A DNA stretch of 64,000 nucleotides, taken from NCBI RefSeq assembly GCF_020532675.1, contig NZ_JAJAVE010000001.1, positions 868,001-932,000 on the forward strand, given 5' to 3'. The notes beneath the pieces were generated by a model. It was not told where the DNA came from. It made no database searches and worked only from the letters and a program-made list of their open reading frames with translations. Shown piece by piece: positions 1 to 11,281 of this stretch. Within the stretch, counting starts at the first letter, position 1. The number at the start of each line of letters is the position of its first letter. Source of the stretch: Methylobacillus gramineus (lineage in GTDB: Bacteria > Pseudomonadota > Gammaproteobacteria > Burkholderiales > Methylophilaceae). Made by a program: the position numbers and the translations under genes.

Positions 1-809
1 CCGCCAATACGGCAGTGCTTGCCCAATATGGCACTTCCTGCAATACCAACACAGCCTGCGATGACGCTATGCGCCCCTATGCGGCAGTTATGTCCTATCT
101 GCACCAGGTTATCAATCTTGGTACCTTGCTCAATGATGGTGTCATCCAGCGCACCACGATCTATGCTGGTGTTAGCGCCAATATCCACATCATCTTCAAT
201 GATGACACGTCCCACCTGGGGTATCTTGACCCAGCGCCCATTATCCGGGGCATAGCCAAAACCATCTCCACCGATCACGCTACCGGAAAATATATTACAG
301 CGATTGCCTATCTGGCAGTGATGATAGATGGTGACATTGGCCTGCAATACGCAGTGGTCGCCAATCTGTACGCCCTCACCGATAACGGTGCCCGCGTGTA
401 CCACCACTTTCTCGCCCAATACCACACCTGCGGCAATGACGACATTCGCCATAATCGTGCAGCTCGCGGGAATCTTGGCACTCGCATCAATTACAGCAGA
501 AGCGTTTATCCCTGGCTGATAGGCTGGTACTGGATTCAATAACTCGGATACCCTGGCAAAGTACGCATAGGGATTATCCGTCATGATACAGGGCAAATCA
601 GTACCAGCACGATGCTCCTGCTTGAGAATCACCGCGCTGGCCTTGGTCACTGCCAATACTGACTGGTATTTGGAATCGGTAAGAAAACTGATATGTCCAG
701 CTTGGGCATTAGCCAGCGAGGCGACACGGCTAATCAGGACATCATCCGGACCAGCCACTTCCCCTCCTAGCTTGCCCACGATCTCCCGCAGGGAATAGGT
801 CATGCTCAT
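1..809 (-). CDS. lpxD: UDP-3-O-acylglucosamine N-acyltransferase LpxD (3' end cut by window)
   Basis: LpxD adds the second 3-hydroxyacyl chain to UDP-3-O-acyl-glucosamine in lipid A synthesis, in the cytoplasm. The visible 269 residues start MSMTYSLREIVGKLGG, followed by the LpxD N-terminal uridine-binding domain. From about residue 105 comes the left-handed beta-helix of hexapeptide repeats, with motifs such as VIGEGVQIGDHC, SVIGGDGFGYAPD and VQIGHNCRIGAH. The catalytic His of the family lies in the last of these. The C-terminus runs off the left edge, so the stop is not seen. A second ATG two codons later (803) is an equally possible start; neither has a strong ribosome site. It follows skp by about 22 bases in the usual bamA-skp-lpxD order. 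Confidence 0.95.
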   Translation of the reverse strand, partial: MSMTYSLREIVGKLGGEVAGPDDVLISRVASLANAQAGHISFLTDSKYQSVLAVTKASAVILKQEHRAGTDLPCIMTDNPYAYFARVSELLNPVPAYQPGINASAVIDASAKIPASCTIMANVVIAAGVVLGEKVVVHAGTVIGEGVQIGDHCVLQANVTIYHHCQIGNRCNIFSGSVIGGDGFGYAPDNGRWVKIPQVGRVIIEDDVDIGANTSIDRGALDDTIIEQGTKIDNLVQIGHNCRIGAHSVIAGCVGIAGSAILGKHCRIG

Positions 810-831
810 GAAACCAGCTTAACTTTACAGC

Positions 832-1335
832 TTACTTCTTGCCCAGAGACTTCAATACCTTGTCGGTGATATCAATTTTCTTGTTGGCATAAGCCACACC
901 ACCGTACACCACCAAATCATAGCCTTCTGCTTCAGACACTGTCGTCACGGCCTTGTTGATCCTGTCCTGCAACACGCCAAGTTCTTCGTTCTTACGCAGA
1001 TTTACGTCTTCACGCAGCTCACGCTGTTTGCGCTGAAACTCAATCTTGAGATTGGACGCATCGCGCTCCTTGTTGCGGCGATCAGTTTCCGAGATGGTCA
1101 GGCTATCCTTGTCCAGTGCGGTTTCCAGATCCTTGATCTGCTTCTGCAGACGATCAAGTTCTGTTGTGCGTGGACCAAACTCCCTTTCCAGCTTCTTGCC
1201 GCTTTCAGCCGTTTGTGGTGCTTCCTGCAAGATCTTGTCAACCTGCACATAGCCGATCTTCAGTTCAGCTGCCTGGGTATTTGCAGCCAATGACAACACA
1301 CTTGCTACCAACAGACTCTTTAACAACTTATTCAA
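832..1335 (-). CDS. skp: Periplasmic chaperone Skp/OmpH
   Basis: Skp is a periplasmic chaperone that carries unfolded outer-membrane proteins to the Bam complex. The protein has a signal peptide (MNKLLKSLLVASVL..., cleavage after NTQA), then AELKIGYVQVDKIL, and a long charged coiled-coil region (about residues 45-125) typical of the trimeric Skp tentacles. I chose the TTG start at 1335 because AGGAGA sits seven bases before it. The longer reading from GTG at 1356 would place that ribosome site inside the gene and extend the signal peptide oddly. Length 167 aa is normal. It lies between bamA and lpxD in one transcription direction. Confidence 0.93.
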   Translation of the reverse strand: MNKLLKSLLVASVLSLAANTQAAELKIGYVQVDKILQEAPQTAESGKKLEREFGPRTTELDRLQKQIKDLETALDKDSLTISETDRRNKERDASNLKIEFQRKQRELREDVNLRKNEELGVLQDRINKAVTTVSEAEGYDLVVYGGVAYANKKIDITDKVLKSLGKK

Positions 1336-1397
1336 TTGACTTCTCCTGACATTCACTCAATGCTGCTTAGATATAAATTACTTAATAGAACAAATAT

Positions 1398-3740
1398 TTA
1401 GAACTGGGAACCCATCTGGAATTGCAGAACCTGAGTCCTATCCTCTTCTTGCTTGTTCAGCGGCTTGGCTAACACCAGCTTAATCGGGCCAAAAGGTGAG
1501 AGCCAGCTTACGCCCAGACCTGTTGAATAGCGAATATCGCTCAAGCTAGTAGAGTAAGGTTGACCCAACTCATTGATACCATCACCCGCAATCGAGCCTG
1601 CATCCACAAACGCACTTAAACGCAGTGCGTTGTTATCCTTCATGCCTGGAATAGGGAAATACAACTCGGCATTCCCCAGAAGACGCTTGGTACCGCCGGC
1701 AGCAAAATCTCGATATCCACTACCGGTTGTATCATAAATCCGTGGGCCAATCGAACTTTGCTCGTAGCCACGTACCGAGTTTACGCCACCTGCGTAGAAA
1801 TTCTTGAAGAATGGGTAATCTTTATCGCCATAGGTATTGCCATAGCCAATTTCCCCATTCAGCATAAAGGTCACATTCTTGCTGATGTCCTTATACCATG
1901 AGTGCTTATATTCCAGCTTATAGTATTGCAAATCCAGCCCTGGGAGACCGACCTCTGTACTGATGCGCTGGAACACGCCCTTATTGGGGAACATGATATT
2001 GTCACGCGTATCGTGTGCCCATCCCAGCGTGGCAAACCATGAAGTATTGCTACAACCGGAACTTTCCCCTGAATTGCTGCAATACCGGCGGAACTGCGGT
2101 GGGCTATTCGTGCTTAGCTCAACATCGGTAAAGTCAAACGTCAGGCCTGCACTCACAGAGTCACGCTCATTGAGCGGCATGCCGAAGTTGACACCTGCAC
2201 CATATGATGAAGTTTTATAGTCACCAGTACGTAAGCGGGTGGTATCCACATCACGGCGGTAGACATTAAAACCACGGCTAACGCCATCCGGCGTGAAATA
2301 AGGATCGGTATAGCTCAAGGAATACACGGTATTGATACGGCCGGTATTGACCTGAGCGGCTACGCGATTACCGGTACCGAGGAAGTTATTCTGGTTTACC
2401 GTCACACCCAGCACCACACCTTCAAAGCTGGACAGACCCGCACCAAACATGACGCTACCAGTAGATCGCTCAGTCACGTTGATATTCAAGTCGACCTGGT
2501 CAGTCGTCCCTGGAACGGCCGGTGTTTCCACATTCACATCAGAGAAAAACTGCAAGCGCTCCAGACGCTGTTTGGAGCGCTCTATCTTGTCTGCCCCATA
2601 CCATGCTGATTCCAGCTGACGCATTTCACGACGCAATACTTCATCGCGCGTGCGGGTATTACCGGTCAGGTTGATACGGCGTACATAGACTCGGCGGCCC
2701 GGATCAATAAAGAAAGTAAAGGCAACCGTATGGTTGTCCTTATTGACTTCCGGTACAGCATTCACGTTTGAAAAAGCATATCCATCATTGCCCAGGCGAT
2801 CATTAATCGCCTTGCTGGACTCAGTCACACGCTGACGATTGAATATCTCACCGGGCGCGACTGAAATCAGGTTGCGTGCTTCGGTTTCAGGGATCAACAT
2901 TTCCCCCGCCATCTTGACGTCGGTGACCGTATACTTTTCACCCTCAGTGACATTGACCGTAATGTAGATATCACGCTTGTCAGGAGTAATCGATACCTGG
3001 GTTGAGTCAATATTGAACTCCAGATACCCCTGGTTCATGTAAAAAGAACGCAAGGCTTCCAAGTCAGCAGTGAGCTTTTGCTTGGAATATTGATCATTTT
3101 TATTCCACCACGTCAGCCAGTTAGGCGTGGTCAGCGTGAGTTTTTCCAGCAGCTGTTCTTGGGTAAATTCAGTATTGCCTACAATATTGATATTGCGAAT
3201 TTTGGAAACAGCACCTTCTTCAATATCAAAACGTACCCCTACGCGGTTACGTTCTAGCGGGCTGACGGATGTCTTGACGGAAGCGCCATACTTACCTTGA
3301 GACAAATACTGGCGCTTGATTTCCTGTTCAGCCCTATCCAGCATGGACTGGTCAAAAATCAGGCCTTCTGCCAAGCCGATCTGCTTGAGGCCATCTTTCA
3401 TCTTGTCGCTGGGGAAAGATTTATTGCCATTAAAAGTGATCTGGGCAATCGCAGAGCGCTCTTGCACCATCACCACCAGGATGCCGTTATCCGACTCAAT
3501 ACGCACATCCTTGAAAAAGCCTGTGCCATAGAGTGATTTAATCGCCTGTGTGGCTTTCTCATCGGTCATGGTGTCACCTACACGGACGGGCAGGTAGTTA
3601 AAGACCGTACCGGCTTCAGTACGTTGCAGGCCTTCAACCCGTATATCCTTGACGACAAATGGATCCTGGGCCAGAGCTGAAGTCGAATAAAGTCCGAGAA
3701 TCAGTAGCGGGATATGTTTAAGCTTCATGCCAAACTTCAT
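1398..3740 (-). CDS. bamA: Outer-membrane protein assembly factor BamA
   Basis: BamA is the central beta-barrel insertase of the outer membrane. A signal peptide (cleavage after STSALA) precedes five POTRA domains (about residues 25-425; the first begins VVKDIRVEGLQRTEAG). A 16-strand barrel follows, with the family's conserved VRGYEQSSIGPR loop near residue 640 and a terminal Phe (MGSQF). The size of 780 aa is normal. The ATG at 3740 lies 9 bases after an AGG. A TTG at 3749 would overlap the rseP stop, so the two genes may be translationally coupled. rseP, bamA, skp and lpxD form a continuous envelope-biogenesis operon. Confidence 0.97.
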   Translation of the reverse strand: MKFGMKLKHIPLLILGLYSTSALAQDPFVVKDIRVEGLQRTEAGTVFNYLPVRVGDTMTDEKATQAIKSLYGTGFFKDVRIESDNGILVVMVQERSAIAQITFNGNKSFPSDKMKDGLKQIGLAEGLIFDQSMLDRAEQEIKRQYLSQGKYGASVKTSVSPLERNRVGVRFDIEEGAVSKIRNINIVGNTEFTQEQLLEKLTLTTPNWLTWWNKNDQYSKQKLTADLEALRSFYMNQGYLEFNIDSTQVSITPDKRDIYITVNVTEGEKYTVTDVKMAGEMLIPETEARNLISVAPGEIFNRQRVTESSKAINDRLGNDGYAFSNVNAVPEVNKDNHTVAFTFFIDPGRRVYVRRINLTGNTRTRDEVLRREMRQLESAWYGADKIERSKQRLERLQFFSDVNVETPAVPGTTDQVDLNINVTERSTGSVMFGAGLSSFEGVVLGVTVNQNNFLGTGNRVAAQVNTGRINTVYSLSYTDPYFTPDGVSRGFNVYRRDVDTTRLRTGDYKTSSYGAGVNFGMPLNERDSVSAGLTFDFTDVELSTNSPPQFRRYCSNSGESSGCSNTSWFATLGWAHDTRDNIMFPNKGVFQRISTEVGLPGLDLQYYKLEYKHSWYKDISKNVTFMLNGEIGYGNTYGDKDYPFFKNFYAGGVNSVRGYEQSSIGPRIYDTTGSGYRDFAAGGTKRLLGNAELYFPIPGMKDNNALRLSAFVDAGSIAGDGINELGQPYSTSLSDIRYSTGLGVSWLSPFGPIKLVLAKPLNKQEEDRTQVLQFQMGSQF

Positions 3741-3745
3741 TAAGA

Positions 3746-5119
3746 TCAACCTGTTATAAACCTGGTAAAGTCATTGTAAAAAGCCACTGCCATCAGCAAC
3801 GCCAAAATCGTCAATCCTATGCGCTGCCCCGCCTCCATTACGGCCTCGGAAACCGGACTGCCCTTGAAAATCTCTATCACATAATACAACAAATGCCCCC
3901 CATCCAACACTGGCACAGGCAACAGATTTAACACGCCAAGGCTGATGCTGATCAATGCCAAGAAGCCAATGAACGACTTCCAGCCGATATGTGCACTTTG
4001 CCCCGCATAGCTTGCAATGGTGACCGGGCCGCTGACGCCCTTCCAGGAAGCCTCTCCCGTCACCATGCGGGCCAGCATCTTGATACTGAATATGGAGGTT
4101 TCCCATGTCTTGTTGGCAGCCTGGGTAAAGGATTGTAAAGGTCCATAACTGACCAAGACTGTCATTCTGTTGATTTCAGCCTGATCCATCGCATAACCAG
4201 CCCCAATACGGCCAATCTTCTTGCCTCCGTCATCCACCGTATCCGGCGTCACCGTCGACTGCATATTCTGCCCATCACGCTGCAATTCCAGCTTTAAGGC
4301 CTGGCCAGGCTGCTCGCGCACCTGGGTCACGAACTGCTCCCACTCACTGATCGCTGTGCCATTGAGGCTCACCACTAGGTCTCCCGTCTTGAGTCCGGCT
4401 TTTTCTGCCGCGCTATCTTTCAAGATATCACCCAGCTTGGCTGGCATGGCAGGGCGATAAGGTGCCAGGCCAAGCTTTGTCAGGAAGTCCTGTTCAAAAT
4501 CATCCTTGCCTATACTGTCCAGTGCCAGCTGATGCACGCTGTCCTGCTGCGCATCATCCTTGACATGTACCTCGACCACCGGCGTCTTGATCACCTCTTG
4601 CAGCAATATCCAGCGGACATCCTGCCAGCTGGCAACAGGTTCGCCAGCGACAGTTTGAATCAACTGGCCAGCCTGGAACCCAGCTTTGGCTGCAGGTGTA
4701 TCAACAGGAATCTCGCCAAGTAAAGGCTTGATCCCGGTCACACCCTGCATGAACAATATCCAATAGAGGAAAATTGCCAGCAACAGGTTAGCTGCTGGCC
4801 CGGCAGAGACAATAGCGATACGCTTCCAGACTGACTGGCGATTGAAAGCGCGTGGCAAATCAGCGTGATCAATCGTGACCTTCTCGCCTTCCAACAACTC
4901 ACGTTCATCCAGCATTTTGACGTAGCCGCCAAAAGGCAAAACGGAAATGACAAACTCGGTGTTATCCTTGCCAAAACGCTTCCTGTATAAAGGTTTGCCA
5001 AACCCCAGAGAGAACCTCAGGACCTTGACATTACACCAACGCGCCACCTGGAAGTGTCCATACTCATGCACGGCAATCAATATGCCGAGCGTGACAATAA
5101 ATGCGAGTACGGTCAGCAT
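3746..5119 (-). CDS. rseP: Site-2 protease RseP
   Basis: RseP is an inner-membrane zinc metalloprotease that cuts the anti-sigma-E factor after DegS. The HEYGH zinc motif (residues 18-22) sits in the first membrane helix. Two PDZ domains follow (roughly residues 115-290), and the second active-site motif [12 protein letters not shown] lies in the C-terminal membrane part. I prefer the ATG at 5119 ([10 protein letters not shown]), the family-standard start. It overlaps the dxr stop by seven bases and has GGAG 12 bases upstream. The ATG at 5137 would add six residues and lacks a ribosome site. Length is 457 aa. Confidence 0.96.
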   Translation of the reverse strand: MLTVLAFIVTLGILIAVHEYGHFQVARWCNVKVLRFSLGFGKPLYRKRFGKDNTEFVISVLPFGGYVKMLDERELLEGEKVTIDHADLPRAFNRQSVWKRIAIVSAGPAANLLLAIFLYWILFMQGVTGIKPLLGEIPVDTPAAKAGFQAGQLIQTVAGEPVASWQDVRWILLQEVIKTPVVEVHVKDDAQQDSVHQLALDSIGKDDFEQDFLTKLGLAPYRPAMPAKLGDILKDSAAEKAGLKTGDLVVSLNGTAISEWEQFVTQVREQPGQALKLELQRDGQNMQSTVTPDTVDDGGKKIGRIGAGYAMDQAEINRMTVLVSYGPLQSFTQAANKTWETSIFSIKMLARMVTGEASWKGVSGPVTIASYAGQSAHIGWKSFIGFLALISISLGVLNLLPVPVLDGGHLLYYVIEIFKGSPVSEAVMEAGQRIGLTILALLMAVAFYNDFTRFITG

Positions 5120-6303
5120 GCTTCGAGTTGTCTCCATTCGGTTGCAGTGGCACGAGCAAGCTCATCCACTGCCACCAGTTGTTCCAGTGAATTGACTGGT
5201 TCTATCTTCATTGATCCCAGCACGGATTCGATCAGGCGCGGAATATCAAGGAAGCCTATATTGCCATTTAGGAAAGCATCGACTGCCACTTCATTCGCCG
5301 CATTGAGTATGGCGGGCGCGGTACCGCCTTGCTTGAGCGCATCAAACGCCAGCCTTAAACAGGGAAAACGTGCCGTGTCTGGCAGTTCAAAGTCGAGCCT
5401 GGCCACCTTGAACAAGTCTAGTGCAGCTACCCCACCATCCAGGCGTTGGGGATAGCCCAGTCCATAGGCAATCGGTGTACGCATATCCGGGTTGCCCATT
5501 TGCGCAAGCACTGAACCATCCACATATTCCACCATGGAGTGAATCACGCTTTGCGGATGTACCACTACTTCGATTTTCTCTGCTGGAGCATTGAATAGCC
5601 AGTGCGCCTCTATCACCTCCAGCCCTTTGTTCATAAGGGTGGCAGAGTCAATCGTGATCTTGGGGCCCATCACCCAATTGGGATGGTTGAGCGCCTGGGC
5701 TGGCGTTACCGCAAGCAGCTCGGCATTGCTGGCTTTACGAAACGGCCCGCCAGAGGCAGTGAGCAGAATACGCCTTACGCCACCATCCTCAAGGTGAGCC
5801 AGCCGCTGCGGAGGCATGACCTGGAAAATAGCATTATGCTCACTGTCTATCGGCAACAGGGTAGCACCACCCTGCTCAACAGCATGCATAAACAAGCTGC
5901 CTGCCATTACCAGGGTTTCCTTGTTGGCCAGCAGGATACGCTTACCGGCATGGGCAGCCGCCATGGCTGGTTTTAGGCCAGCAGCGCCTACAATCGCCGC
6001 CATGACGATATCCACCTCAGCATGCGCAGAAACGTCTTCCAGCGCTGCGAGGCCAGACAACACTGTGGTATCGGTGCCTTGCAACCTTAGATGTAACTTC
6101 TCGGCCGCCGTCTCGTCTAGCATCACCGCGAACCGCGGCTTGAACTTAAGGCAAAGCGCTGCGAGCTCATCAACACGCGAGTGCGCTGTCAGCGCAAATA
6201 CGCGAAACTGCTCAGCGTGGCGTGAAATCACGTCTAGGGTATTCAGTCCTATAGTGCCTGTGGCGCCCAGGATAGTGACATATTTAGGCATGGGTTTGAT
6301 CAC
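5113..6303 (-). CDS. dxr: 1-deoxy-D-xylulose 5-phosphate reductoisomerase
   Basis: Dxr is the second enzyme of the MEP isoprenoid pathway, converting DXP to MEP with NADPH. The nucleotide-binding motif [13 protein letters not shown] is at the N-terminus. The catalytic-domain motifs [10 protein letters not shown] and [15 protein letters not shown] are present, as is [14 protein letters not shown]. The GTG at 6303 overlaps the cdsA stop as GTGA, a usual coupling arrangement. An ATG at 6291 ([10 protein letters not shown]) is the alternative and is close to the usual E. coli-type start. Length is 396 aa from the GTG. Confidence 0.96.
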   Translation of the reverse strand: MIKPMPKYVTILGATGTIGLNTLDVISRHAEQFRVFALTAHSRVDELAALCLKFKPRFAVMLDETAAEKLHLRLQGTDTTVLSGLAALEDVSAHAEVDIVMAAIVGAAGLKPAMAAAHAGKRILLANKETLVMAGSLFMHAVEQGGATLLPIDSEHNAIFQVMPPQRLAHLEDGGVRRILLTASGGPFRKASNAELLAVTPAQALNHPNWVMGPKITIDSATLMNKGLEVIEAHWLFNAPAEKIEVVVHPQSVIHSMVEYVDGSVLAQMGNPDMRTPIAYGLGYPQRLDGGVAALDLFKVARLDFELPDTARFPCLRLAFDALKQGGTAPAILNAANEVAVDAFLNGNIGFLDIPRLIESVLGSMKIEPVNSLEQLVAVDELARATATEWRQLEAC

Positions 6304-7127
6304 GCGGAATGCATCCATGCTTGATAATAAAGTGGAAAATAAATAAAGAATGCGGCCAATGGCAAACTGGCTGCGAGCCCATCGACACGATCCAGGATAC
6401 CGCCATGACCGGGCAATAGGTGTCCACTATCCTTGACTCCCGCCTGGCGCTTTATCAGTGACTCAATCAAGTCACCCATGATGCTAAGTACTGTCATCCC
6501 CCACAATCCTACAATCAGCCAGAAACTGATGTTGAAAGACAGGCATAGCGCAACTCCATAAAGACTCACCACTAACCACGCCCCTAGCACCCCTTCCCAG
6601 GTTTTGCCAGGACTGATATTGATGGCTAGCTTGCGCTTGCCAAAACGTTTGCCAGCAAAATAGGCAGCACTGTCCGCAATCCATACCGCCAGCATGAGCC
6701 CTAGCAACAACCAGGGGCTGATGCCGCGTAGACTAATTAGCGCAAGCCATAAGGGAATGATGATCAGCCAACCTGCCATCATCATCAGATAGGCATTCTT
6801 GATATGCGCACGGGTTGCTAGCCAGACAGGCACGAGAATGACCCAGAAAATGCTGGCAGAGAGCAGCCCCCAGTAAACACTGTATTCCTGCATAAAGGCA
6901 TTTTCCGGCCCGCGCCAGAACGTAAGGAACACTCCGCCTACCATGGCCGCGGCAACGTACAGGTAACGGACTGTCAACTTGAACTGGGCCATGCCGGACC
7001 ACTCCCACAACCCTATTCCTGCACCAGCCAGCATAAGCAAAGACCAATAAGGATCAGGAAGGAGAAATAATACGGCAAGAAAAAGCGGGATCAGGACAGC
7101 CGCTGTCAGCAGACGAGTTTTCAACAT
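6300..7127 (-). CDS. cdsA: Phosphatidate cytidylyltransferase
   Basis: CdsA makes CDP-diacylglycerol from phosphatidic acid and CTP in the inner membrane, the entry to phospholipid synthesis. The 275-residue protein is almost entirely membrane helices. It carries [15 protein letters not shown] and the family signature region [21 protein letters not shown] near the C-terminus. The start ATG is two bases after the uppS stop, and its stop overlaps the dxr start. Confidence 0.96.
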   Translation of the reverse strand: MLKTRLLTAAVLIPLFLAVLFLLPDPYWSLLMLAGAGIGLWEWSGMAQFKLTVRYLYVAAAMVGGVFLTFWRGPENAFMQEYSVYWGLLSASIFWVILVPVWLATRAHIKNAYLMMMAGWLIIIPLWLALISLRGISPWLLLGLMLAVWIADSAAYFAGKRFGKRKLAINISPGKTWEGVLGAWLVVSLYGVALCLSFNISFWLIVGLWGMTVLSIMGDLIESLIKRQAGVKDSGHLLPGHGGILDRVDGLAASLPLAAFFIYFPLYYQAWMHSA

Positions 7128-7129
7128 AG

Positions 7130-7882
7130 CTAGTTACTCACCAACTGTTCGCTGGTACGACCAAAACGACGTTCACGCTGCTGATAGGACTCAATCGCCA
7201 GCTTGAAAGCAGCCGCATCAAAATCAGGCCACAGCGTTTCAGTGAAGTAGAGTTCACTATAGGCTAATTGCCATAGCAGGAAATTACTGATGCGCTGCTC
7301 GCCACCTGTGCGGATAAACAGATCAGGCTCGGGCGCGTAATGCATGCTGAGATAGGCGGACAGGTCTTCTTCCGTAAAGCTGTTGACCAAATGTGGCTGA
7401 TCTTGCAACAAGCGCTTCAACGCCTGCATCACATCCCAGCGACCACCATAATTTGCTGCAATGGTCAGTGTCAGACCGTCATTGTCTCTTGTCTCCGCTT
7501 CAGCCTCATCAATCTTGGCAGTGAGCGCAGGGTCAAAACGTGAACGATCGCCTATCATGATCAAGCGGATATTATTTTCGGCGAGCTTGCCCACTTCCTG
7601 TTGTAGGGCTTCCATGAACAGCCCCATGAGAAAACTCACTTCATCACTGGGACGTCGCCAGTTTTCACTGCTGAATGCAAACAGCGTGAGATATTTCACC
7701 CCACTGTTGGCACACAGTTTGACGACTTCACGTACCACCTCAACGCCCCGTTTATGTCCGGCAACGCGAGGAAGGAAGCGTTTTTTTGCCCAGCGGCCAT
7801 TGCCATCCATAATGACGGCAATGTGCTGGGGGATCTCACCCGTCACAGGTATAGTCTGGGTGGAGCTGGAAAAAAGTGCCAC
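7130..7882 (-). CDS. uppS: Undecaprenyl diphosphate synthase
   Basis: UppS is a cis-prenyltransferase that builds the C55 carrier lipid for peptidoglycan and O-antigen. The [15 protein letters not shown] motif, with the catalytic Asp, is at residues 21-35. Other family blocks are [11 protein letters not shown] and [18 protein letters not shown]. Length 250 aa is normal. It lies between frr and cdsA in the standard proteobacterial order. Confidence 0.97.
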   Translation of the reverse strand: MALFSSSTQTIPVTGEIPQHIAVIMDGNGRWAKKRFLPRVAGHKRGVEVVREVVKLCANSGVKYLTLFAFSSENWRRPSDEVSFLMGLFMEALQQEVGKLAENNIRLIMIGDRSRFDPALTAKIDEAEAETRDNDGLTLTIAANYGGRWDVMQALKRLLQDQPHLVNSFTEEDLSAYLSMHYAPEPDLFIRTGGEQRISNFLLWQLAYSELYFTETLWPDFDAAAFKLAIESYQQRERRFGRTSEQLVSN

Positions 7883-7939
7883 TCAATGCTCCGTGAGATG
7901 ATTACGATAATGAAAAACAGATGGCAACAAAAGCCGCCA

Positions 7940-8497
7940 TCAAACCGCCATTAATTCTGCTTCTTTGGTTTGCAGCAGCTTGTCGATCTCTGCCACATAT
8001 TTATCTGTGAGCTTCTGCACTTCATCCTGTGCACGGCGCTCATCATCCTCACTGGCTTCCTTGTCCTTCACCAGCTTTTTCAAGGTATCGTTAGCATCGC
8101 GACGTACATTGCGCACGGCCACTTTAGCGTTTTCACTTTCGCCACGTACCACTTTGATCAGATCACGTCTGCGCTCTTCAGTCAGCATAGGCATAGGCAC
8201 ACGAATCATGTCGCCATTGGTGGCAGGGTTCAGTCCAAGATCGGAATCACGAATAGCCTTTTCCACCTTGGCAATCATGGTCTTTTCATAGGCCTGCACG
8301 TTCAATGTGCGCGCATCACCCAGGCTGACATTGGCAACCTGGTTCACGGCCACCATAGAGCCATAATACTCAACCATCACATGGTCCAGAAGACCGGTAT
8401 GTGCGCGGCCAGTACGTACCTTGCTCAAGTCAGTCTTGAGGGCTTCAATCGATTTCTGCATTTTCTGGTCTGCAGTATTTTTTACGTCTTGTATCAT
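7940..8497 (-). CDS. frr: Ribosome recycling factor
   Basis: RRF splits post-termination ribosomes together with EF-G. The true start is the ATG at 8497 ([13 protein letters not shown]), preceded by AGGAGAAAACA. The open frame extends upstream to 8635, but that part overlaps the end of pyrH and has no ribosome site. The 185-residue length is typical. Family blocks [26 protein letters not shown] and the C-terminal helix-rich region are present. Confidence 0.97.
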   Translation of the reverse strand: MIQDVKNTADQKMQKSIEALKTDLSKVRTGRAHTGLLDHVMVEYYGSMVAVNQVANVSLGDARTLNVQAYEKTMIAKVEKAIRDSDLGLNPATNGDMIRVPMPMLTEERRRDLIKVVRGESENAKVAVRNVRRDANDTLKKLVKDKEASEDDERRAQDEVQKLTDKYVAEIDKLLQTKEAELMAV

Positions 8498-8529
8498 TGT
8501 TTTCTCCTGCCTGTTGCGAATAGTTAGGG

Positions 8530-9246
8530 TTAAGGTAAAACCTTGGTACCCTCGTCCTCGCCCATTACGACTCGCTTCAGCGCTCCCTGACGGAAGATGC
8601 TGAATACGGATATTGGTAACTTCTGATCCCTGCATAAAGTCAACGCCGTGGCGTCCATGACTTTCAGGTTTTTGATAATCGCCTCATCAAAACTCAATGT
8701 CTTGTAGCGCATCGCTTCAGGATTGGTTTTTGGATCATCGGTGTACACGCCATCAACCTTGGTGGCCTTCAATACGATCTCCGCATTGATTTCCATTCCA
8801 CGCAACGCAGCTGCGGTATCGGTAGTAAAAAATGGATTGCCGGTACCGGCACCAAAAATTACCACACGCCCTTCTTCAAGATAGCGAATTGCTTTGCCGC
8901 GGATATAAGGCTCTGCCACCTGCTCAATATTCAATGCAGACTGCACCCGGCTCACCAATCCGATATGACGCATAGCGTCCTGCAAGGCAAGCGCATTCAT
9001 GACGGTAGCCAACATACCCATGTAATCGGCAGTCGCTCTATCCATGCCTTCGGCCGCTGGCGCTACGCCGCGAAAAATATTGCCGCCACCAATCACCACA
9101 CCAACCTGCACACCCAGATCTACCACTTCCTTGATTTCCTCAACAATACGGGAAATAGTGGCGCGGTTGATACCGTAGCTATCGTCACCCATCAGGGCTT
9201 CACCGGAAAGCTTCAATAAAATACGTTTATAGGCGGGGGTGCTCAT
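8530..9246 (-). CDS. pyrH: UMP kinase
   Basis: PyrH phosphorylates UMP to UDP and is a hexameric amino-acid-kinase-fold enzyme. Visible motifs are [12 protein letters not shown] at the N-terminus, [10 protein letters not shown] (phosphate binding) and [13 protein letters not shown] (uridine/ATP site). Length 238 aa is normal. The start ATG follows AAGGAGCCCC. Confidence 0.97.
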   Translation of the reverse strand: MSTPAYKRILLKLSGEALMGDDSYGINRATISRIVEEIKEVVDLGVQVGVVIGGGNIFRGVAPAAEGMDRATADYMGMLATVMNALALQDAMRHIGLVSRVQSALNIEQVAEPYIRGKAIRYLEEGRVVIFGAGTGNPFFTTDTAAALRGMEINAEIVLKATKVDGVYTDDPKTNPEAMRYKTLSFDEAIIKNLKVMDATALTLCRDQKLPISVFSIFRQGALKRVVMGEDEGTKVLP

Positions 9247-9348
9247 GGGGCTCCTTATTCTAGTTGTGCAAAACGTGAATTACCATTGCAGTGATAATTC
9301 ACGTTCCTGTTATTTCAAGCATGTTCGCAACCAGTGCGATGCAATACT

Positions 9349-10224
9349 TTAACCTTTGGCAGCAGCAGCTACTTCAGCAGCGAAATCTGTCACAACCTTC
9401 TCAATGCCTTCACCTACTGTATACATTGTGAAAGCAGCAACGCTCGCATTTTGTGACTTCAGCAACTGCTCAATAGTCTGCTTGTCATCCTTGACGAAAG
9501 GCTGGCTTAACAGTGTGACTTCCTTCAGGAACTTCTGCACGGTACCGTCAGCAATCTTCTCCAGCATTGCTTCTGGCTTACCAGCTTCCTTGGCTTTCTC
9601 GATAGCAACACGGCGTTCAGCTTCAATCAGCGCTGGATCAATACCACTGGCATCAAGAGACTTTGGCTTGGCTGCAGCAATATGCATGGCAATATCCTTG
9701 CCCAGATTGTCATCACCACCAACCACATCAACCAGAACACCAATCTTGCCACCATGAACATAGCTTACCAGCTTACCCTTTGCAGCGCCGCTGACAAAGC
9801 GACGTACGCTGATGTTTTCACCAATCTTGCCCACGAGTTGCGTGCGTACATCTTCTACAGTGCCACCATCAATCGCGAGGTTAGCCAACGCTGCAACATC
9901 CGCTGGATTTTGCTTGGCAATCACATCGGCTACATTATTGGTGAATGTCAGGAAGTCCGCATTTTTTGCACAGAAATCAGTTTCGGAGTTCACCTCAACA
10001 ATCGCGCCAGACTTGCCATCAGAGTCGATACTCACAGCGATGATGCCTTCAGCAGCTACACGACCAGCGGCCTTGCTCGCCTTGTTACCAAAACGTACAC
10101 GCAGAATTTCTTCTGCACGCGCCAGATCGCCTTCAGCTTCAGTCAGCGCCTTTTTACAGTCCATCATTGGCGCATCAGTACGCTCACGCAATTCCTTTAC
10201 CATGCTTGCGGTAATTTCAGCCAT
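9349..10224 (-). CDS. tsf: Elongation factor Ts
   Basis: EF-Ts is the nucleotide exchange factor of EF-Tu. The N-terminal UBA-like module includes [19 protein letters not shown], which contains the TDAPMMDCK-type signature. The core ends in dimerisation subdomains, with the [12 protein letters not shown] block near residue 80. Length 291 aa is normal. An AGGAG ribosome site precedes the ATG. It is separated from rpsB by a strong hairpin with a U-tract. Confidence 0.97.
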   Translation of the reverse strand: MAEITASMVKELRERTDAPMMDCKKALTEAEGDLARAEEILRVRFGNKASKAAGRVAAEGIIAVSIDSDGKSGAIVEVNSETDFCAKNADFLTFTNNVADVIAKQNPADVAALANLAIDGGTVEDVRTQLVGKIGENISVRRFVSGAAKGKLVSYVHGGKIGVLVDVVGGDDNLGKDIAMHIAAAKPKSLDASGIDPALIEAERRVAIEKAKEAGKPEAMLEKIADGTVQKFLKEVTLLSQPFVKDDKQTIEQLLKSQNASVAAFTMYTVGEGIEKVVTDFAAEVAAAAKG

Positions 10225-10274
10225 TTCCTACTCCTTAATCATTGATTTTCCGGCCGTCGGCCGAAATCAGGTAC

Positions 10275-10300
10275 AAAAAAAGGGGGCCAGAGCCCCCTTT
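10275..10300 (-). terminator. Intrinsic terminator/attenuator between rpsB and tsf
   Basis: Read on the minus strand, AAAGGGGGC pairs perfectly with GCCCCCTTT around a four-base loop and is followed by a run of T. It lies in the 86 bases between the rpsB stop and the tsf start. It probably attenuates rather than ends transcription, since tsf has no other obvious promoter. Confidence 0.85.
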
Positions 10301-10310
10301 CAACAGGGTC

Positions 10311-11060
10311 TTACTCTGCCGCGGCTTCTTCAACCTCGACAAACTCTTCTTCAGACGCTGCCTTTACGATTTCATTAATGCTATGGCTACGACCTTCCAG
10401 AACCGCATCAGCAATACCGCGAGCATACAAGCGGATTGCACGGCTGGAGTCATCGTTACCAGGGATAACGTACGCTACGCCATCAGGGGAGTTGTTAGTA
10501 TCAACAACACCAATAACAGGGATACCAAGCTTGGCAGCTTCAGTAACGGCACCACTCTCGTGACCAACGTCGATAATGAAAATCGCGTCTGGCAAGCCGC
10601 CCATTTCCTTGATACCACCAATAGAACGCTCAAGCTTCTCAACTTCACGCTTGTAGCCCAATGCTTCTTTTTTACCAAACTTGCCCAGGCCGCCTTCTTG
10701 CAGCAGCACTTCATACTCATGCAGGCGCTTGATGGATTGCTTGACTGTCTTGAAGTTAGTCAGCATGCCACCCAACCAGCGGTGATTCACATAAGCACAA
10801 TTAGCACGCTGCGCTTCTTCTTTCACGATGTCACGCGCTTGACGCTTGGTGCCAACGAACATGATACGACCCTTGTTTGCAGCCAGTTGGCGCACATACT
10901 TCAATGCATCTTCAAACAGCGGCAGGGTTTTTTCAAGGTTGACGATATGGATTTTGTTACGATCACCAAAGATGTACTCAGCCATCTTGGGATTCCAGTA
11001 ACGGGTTTGGTGACCAAAGTGGACACCGGCTTCCAGCATTTGACGCATGGTAACGGACAT
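10311..11060 (-). CDS. rpsB: 30S ribosomal protein S2
   Basis: S2 is a small-subunit ribosomal protein. I place the start at the ATG at 11060 ([18 protein letters not shown]), after GGAG. The upstream in-frame extension to 11165 has no family similarity. Blocks [27 protein letters not shown] and [12 protein letters not shown] identify it. Length is 249 aa, with an acidic C-terminal tail. It is the first gene of the minus-strand operon and diverges from map. The 220-base gap should hold both promoters and the rpsB leader. Confidence 0.97.
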   Translation of the reverse strand: MSVTMRQMLEAGVHFGHQTRYWNPKMAEYIFGDRNKIHIVNLEKTLPLFEDALKYVRQLAANKGRIMFVGTKRQARDIVKEEAQRANCAYVNHRWLGGMLTNFKTVKQSIKRLHEYEVLLQEGGLGKFGKKEALGYKREVEKLERSIGGIKEMGGLPDAIFIIDVGHESGAVTEAAKLGIPVIGVVDTNNSPDGVAYVIPGNDDSSRAIRLYARGIADAVLEGRSHSINEIVKAASEEEFVEVEEAAAE

Positions 11061-11281
11061 GTTAATTCTCCAGTAAGGGTTATGCTTCCACACGCCCAAC
11101 AACATCCACCGTGGCGGACACCCTGTACGGGGCATGTGTGCAGATTTGTTTAGTCTGCCGACCATTCGACAGACTACTCACACCGCCCAACAGGAACACT
11201 CCTGCCAAACGGGTGCGGTATGCTACCATAAGCACCTGTACGAACTCAAGGAAAACCTGGGCTCAAGCCCTCCAATAGCAC

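Noticed and set aside
15-542. Plus-strand open frame of 175 codons at the left edge
   Set aside because: It is the shadow of lpxD, which is read on the minus strand with clear hexapeptide repeats.
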